A stretch of DNA of 15,393 nt from Promethearchaeota archaeon (GTDB lineage: Archaea > Asgardarchaeota > Lokiarchaeia > Sigynarchaeales > SOKP01). Location of the stretch: assembly GCA_016839845.1 (NCBI GenBank), contig JAEOTL010000246.1, forward strand, positions 1 through 15,393, in the 5' to 3' direction. This document shows, piece after piece, positions 14,677 through 15,393 of the stretch. A program made the translations under genes and the position numbers. The notes below the pieces were generated by a model. It worked only from the letters and a program-made list of their open reading frames with translations, was not told the origin of the DNA and did not search any database. The first letter of the stretch is position 1, and the number at the start of each line of letters is the position of its first letter.

Positions 14677-14759
14677 ATTAAAGCAACTGGAATTCTAGTA
14701 CTTTCTATAATCGGTTTTCCTCCTAGAATTTCCGGATTACTTTCTATAATATCTGACAT
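14667..14759 (-). pseudogene. Truncated DUF433 (antitoxin-like) gene
   Basis: From the ATG at 14759 the frame reads SNPEILGGKPIIESTRIPV then ALIYGL. This is the start of the DUF433 family, a small winged-helix protein often paired with a PIN-like (DUF5615) toxin. After about 31 codons the family sequence stops and the frame runs into the antisense of the zinc-ribbon gene (LKLKVNLHLGK), which has no DUF433 character. The rest of the gene (normally 70-80 residues) and any toxin gene are missing. The junction coincides with the 3' end of the zinc-ribbon gene, so a deletion or insertion there removed the remainder. A hybrid 68-residue product could in principle still be made. Confidence 0.8.
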
Positions 14760-14827
14760 GTTCTATGTTATTTAGGTTTGAAGTTTAATTCTCATAAATA
14801 AAAAATGATTTTGCAAAATAGCAAAAA

Positions 14828-15393
14828 TTAATTGAAATTAAACAATTTTCTCGCTTTATCAACTGTACCTGAATCAAATTTTCTAAATAAGGCGTATGCC
14901 GCTATTGGTACAACACATCCACAATTTTCACATAAAAGTGGTGAATTTCCCATGACACAAAACTTCTGTTTTCCATCAGGATAGAAGCTTTTTATTTGAC
15001 CAGTCTTAAATATGCAATGTGGAACAAATTCTTTTGAAAGGTATACTTCTAACATTTTTTTGGAATAAAAAATAAAATTTCCGTATTCACGTATTACTTT
15101 TGAAATGTCTCTTATTGTCTTTTTTAATATATTATCTTTTAATAAAAGTGGACTGTCAGGATAGTCGGTATAAAATTGTAAGACAAGTCCAGAAGCACCA
15201 TTATCATGAGCAATCTTAACAATATCTTCAATTTCCTTATAATTTAATGTCATGATGGTTGATGTAACGACCGGGTTGTTCTCCCGAATATTTTGTATGA
15301 CTTTATCAAAAACCCTCGCACCTCTTATCTTATCATGAGTTTCTTTGGTACCATCTATACTTACCCAGTATTTCGGTTGTTTATATCCATTAA
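14828..15393 (-). CDS. Radical SAM protein, C-terminal part (start outside window)
   Basis: The frame is open from the right edge to TAA at 14828-14830: 187 residues, with the N-terminal part missing. It begins within the radical SAM barrel: PKYWVSIDGTKETHDKIRG is the conserved strand SIDG.xE.HDxIRG that follows the CxxxCxxC site, which must lie outside the window. VFDKVIQNI, then TSTIMTLNYKEI and LVLQFYTDYP, are the next barrel elements. The C-terminus has five cysteines (C in PHCIFKTG, PDGKQKFC, then PLLCENCGC), which could bind an auxiliary iron-sulfur cluster in SPASM/twitch style. The internal ATG at 15253 is not the start, because the radical SAM signature lies upstream of it in the same frame. 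Substrate unknown; peptide or lipid modification are common in this layout. Confidence 0.85.
   Translation of the reverse strand, partial: NGYKQPKYWVSIDGTKETHDKIRGARVFDKVIQNIRENNPVVTSTIMTLNYKEIEDIVKIAHDNGASGLVLQFYTDYPDSPLLLKDNILKKTIRDISKVIREYGNFIFYSKKMLEVYLSKEFVPHCIFKTGQIKSFYPDGKQKFCVMGNSPLLCENCGCVVPIAAYALFRKFDSGTVDKARKLFNFN

Noticed and set aside
14553..14759. 68-residue intact protein on the minus strand
   Set aside because: Only the first 31 residues have family character (DUF433). The rest is antisense of the zinc-ribbon gene, so it is listed as a truncated relic.
1..15393. tRNA or rRNA genes
   Set aside because: I looked for T-arm (GGTTCRA) and rRNA-like GC-rich blocks on both strands and saw none; a tRNAscan or Infernal run would be decisive.

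Overview
The window looks like a piece of an Asgard (Lokiarchaeia-like) archaeal genome. This is inference from several signs together: strongly AT-rich DNA, archaeal Shine-Dalgarno motifs (AGGTG, GGTGAT), TTTAAATA-type TATA boxes close to start codons, several TTG starts, a very long NosD/beta-helix surface protein with a PGY-TM-RR tail, and a Ras/Rab-like GTPase-fold protein with a coiled-coil N-terminus. No rRNA, tRNA or other decisive marker is present, so the assignment is moderate.

Layout. 1-359 (-): start of a small membrane protein, cut by the window edge. 597-7478 (-): a 2293-residue secreted/anchored protein with six beta-helix modules (an exact 939-bp tandem period), an Ig/FN3-like domain, three 99-residue FN3-like repeats and a C-terminal TM anchor. 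8000-9148 (+): a cysteine-rich 4Fe-4S protein. 9374-9628 (-): a cold-shock protein. 9898-10917 (+): a CaCA-type cation antiporter. 11021-11614 (-): a cytoplasmic sulfite-oxidase-like molybdopterin protein. 11638-12054 (+): a decayed HepT-type toxin gene. 12139-13056 (+): a coiled-coil protein fused to a Rab-like domain that has lost its nucleotide-binding motifs. 13432-13929 (+): a coiled-coil protein. 13949-14059 (-): a 36-residue microprotein with a near-ideal Shine-Dalgarno. 14284-14676 (+): three topoisomerase-type zinc ribbons as a free-standing protein. 14667-14759 (-): the first 31 codons of a DUF433 gene, broken. 14828-15393 (-): C-terminal part of a radical SAM protein, cut by the window edge.

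Most genes are single transcription units with alternating strands; no metabolic operon is visible. The unusual features are (a) the homogenised repeat array of the giant protein, (b) the pseudo-GTPase, and (c) a 9.7-14.8 kb zone with gene debris: a HepT relic, a DUF433 relic, the 3' tail of a second GTPase gene, and a 51-bp coding-like fragment present twice. A TACA-N4-TGTA dyad recurs in three intergenic regions and may be a shared operator. I found no CRISPR array, no intact mobile element and no RNA gene.
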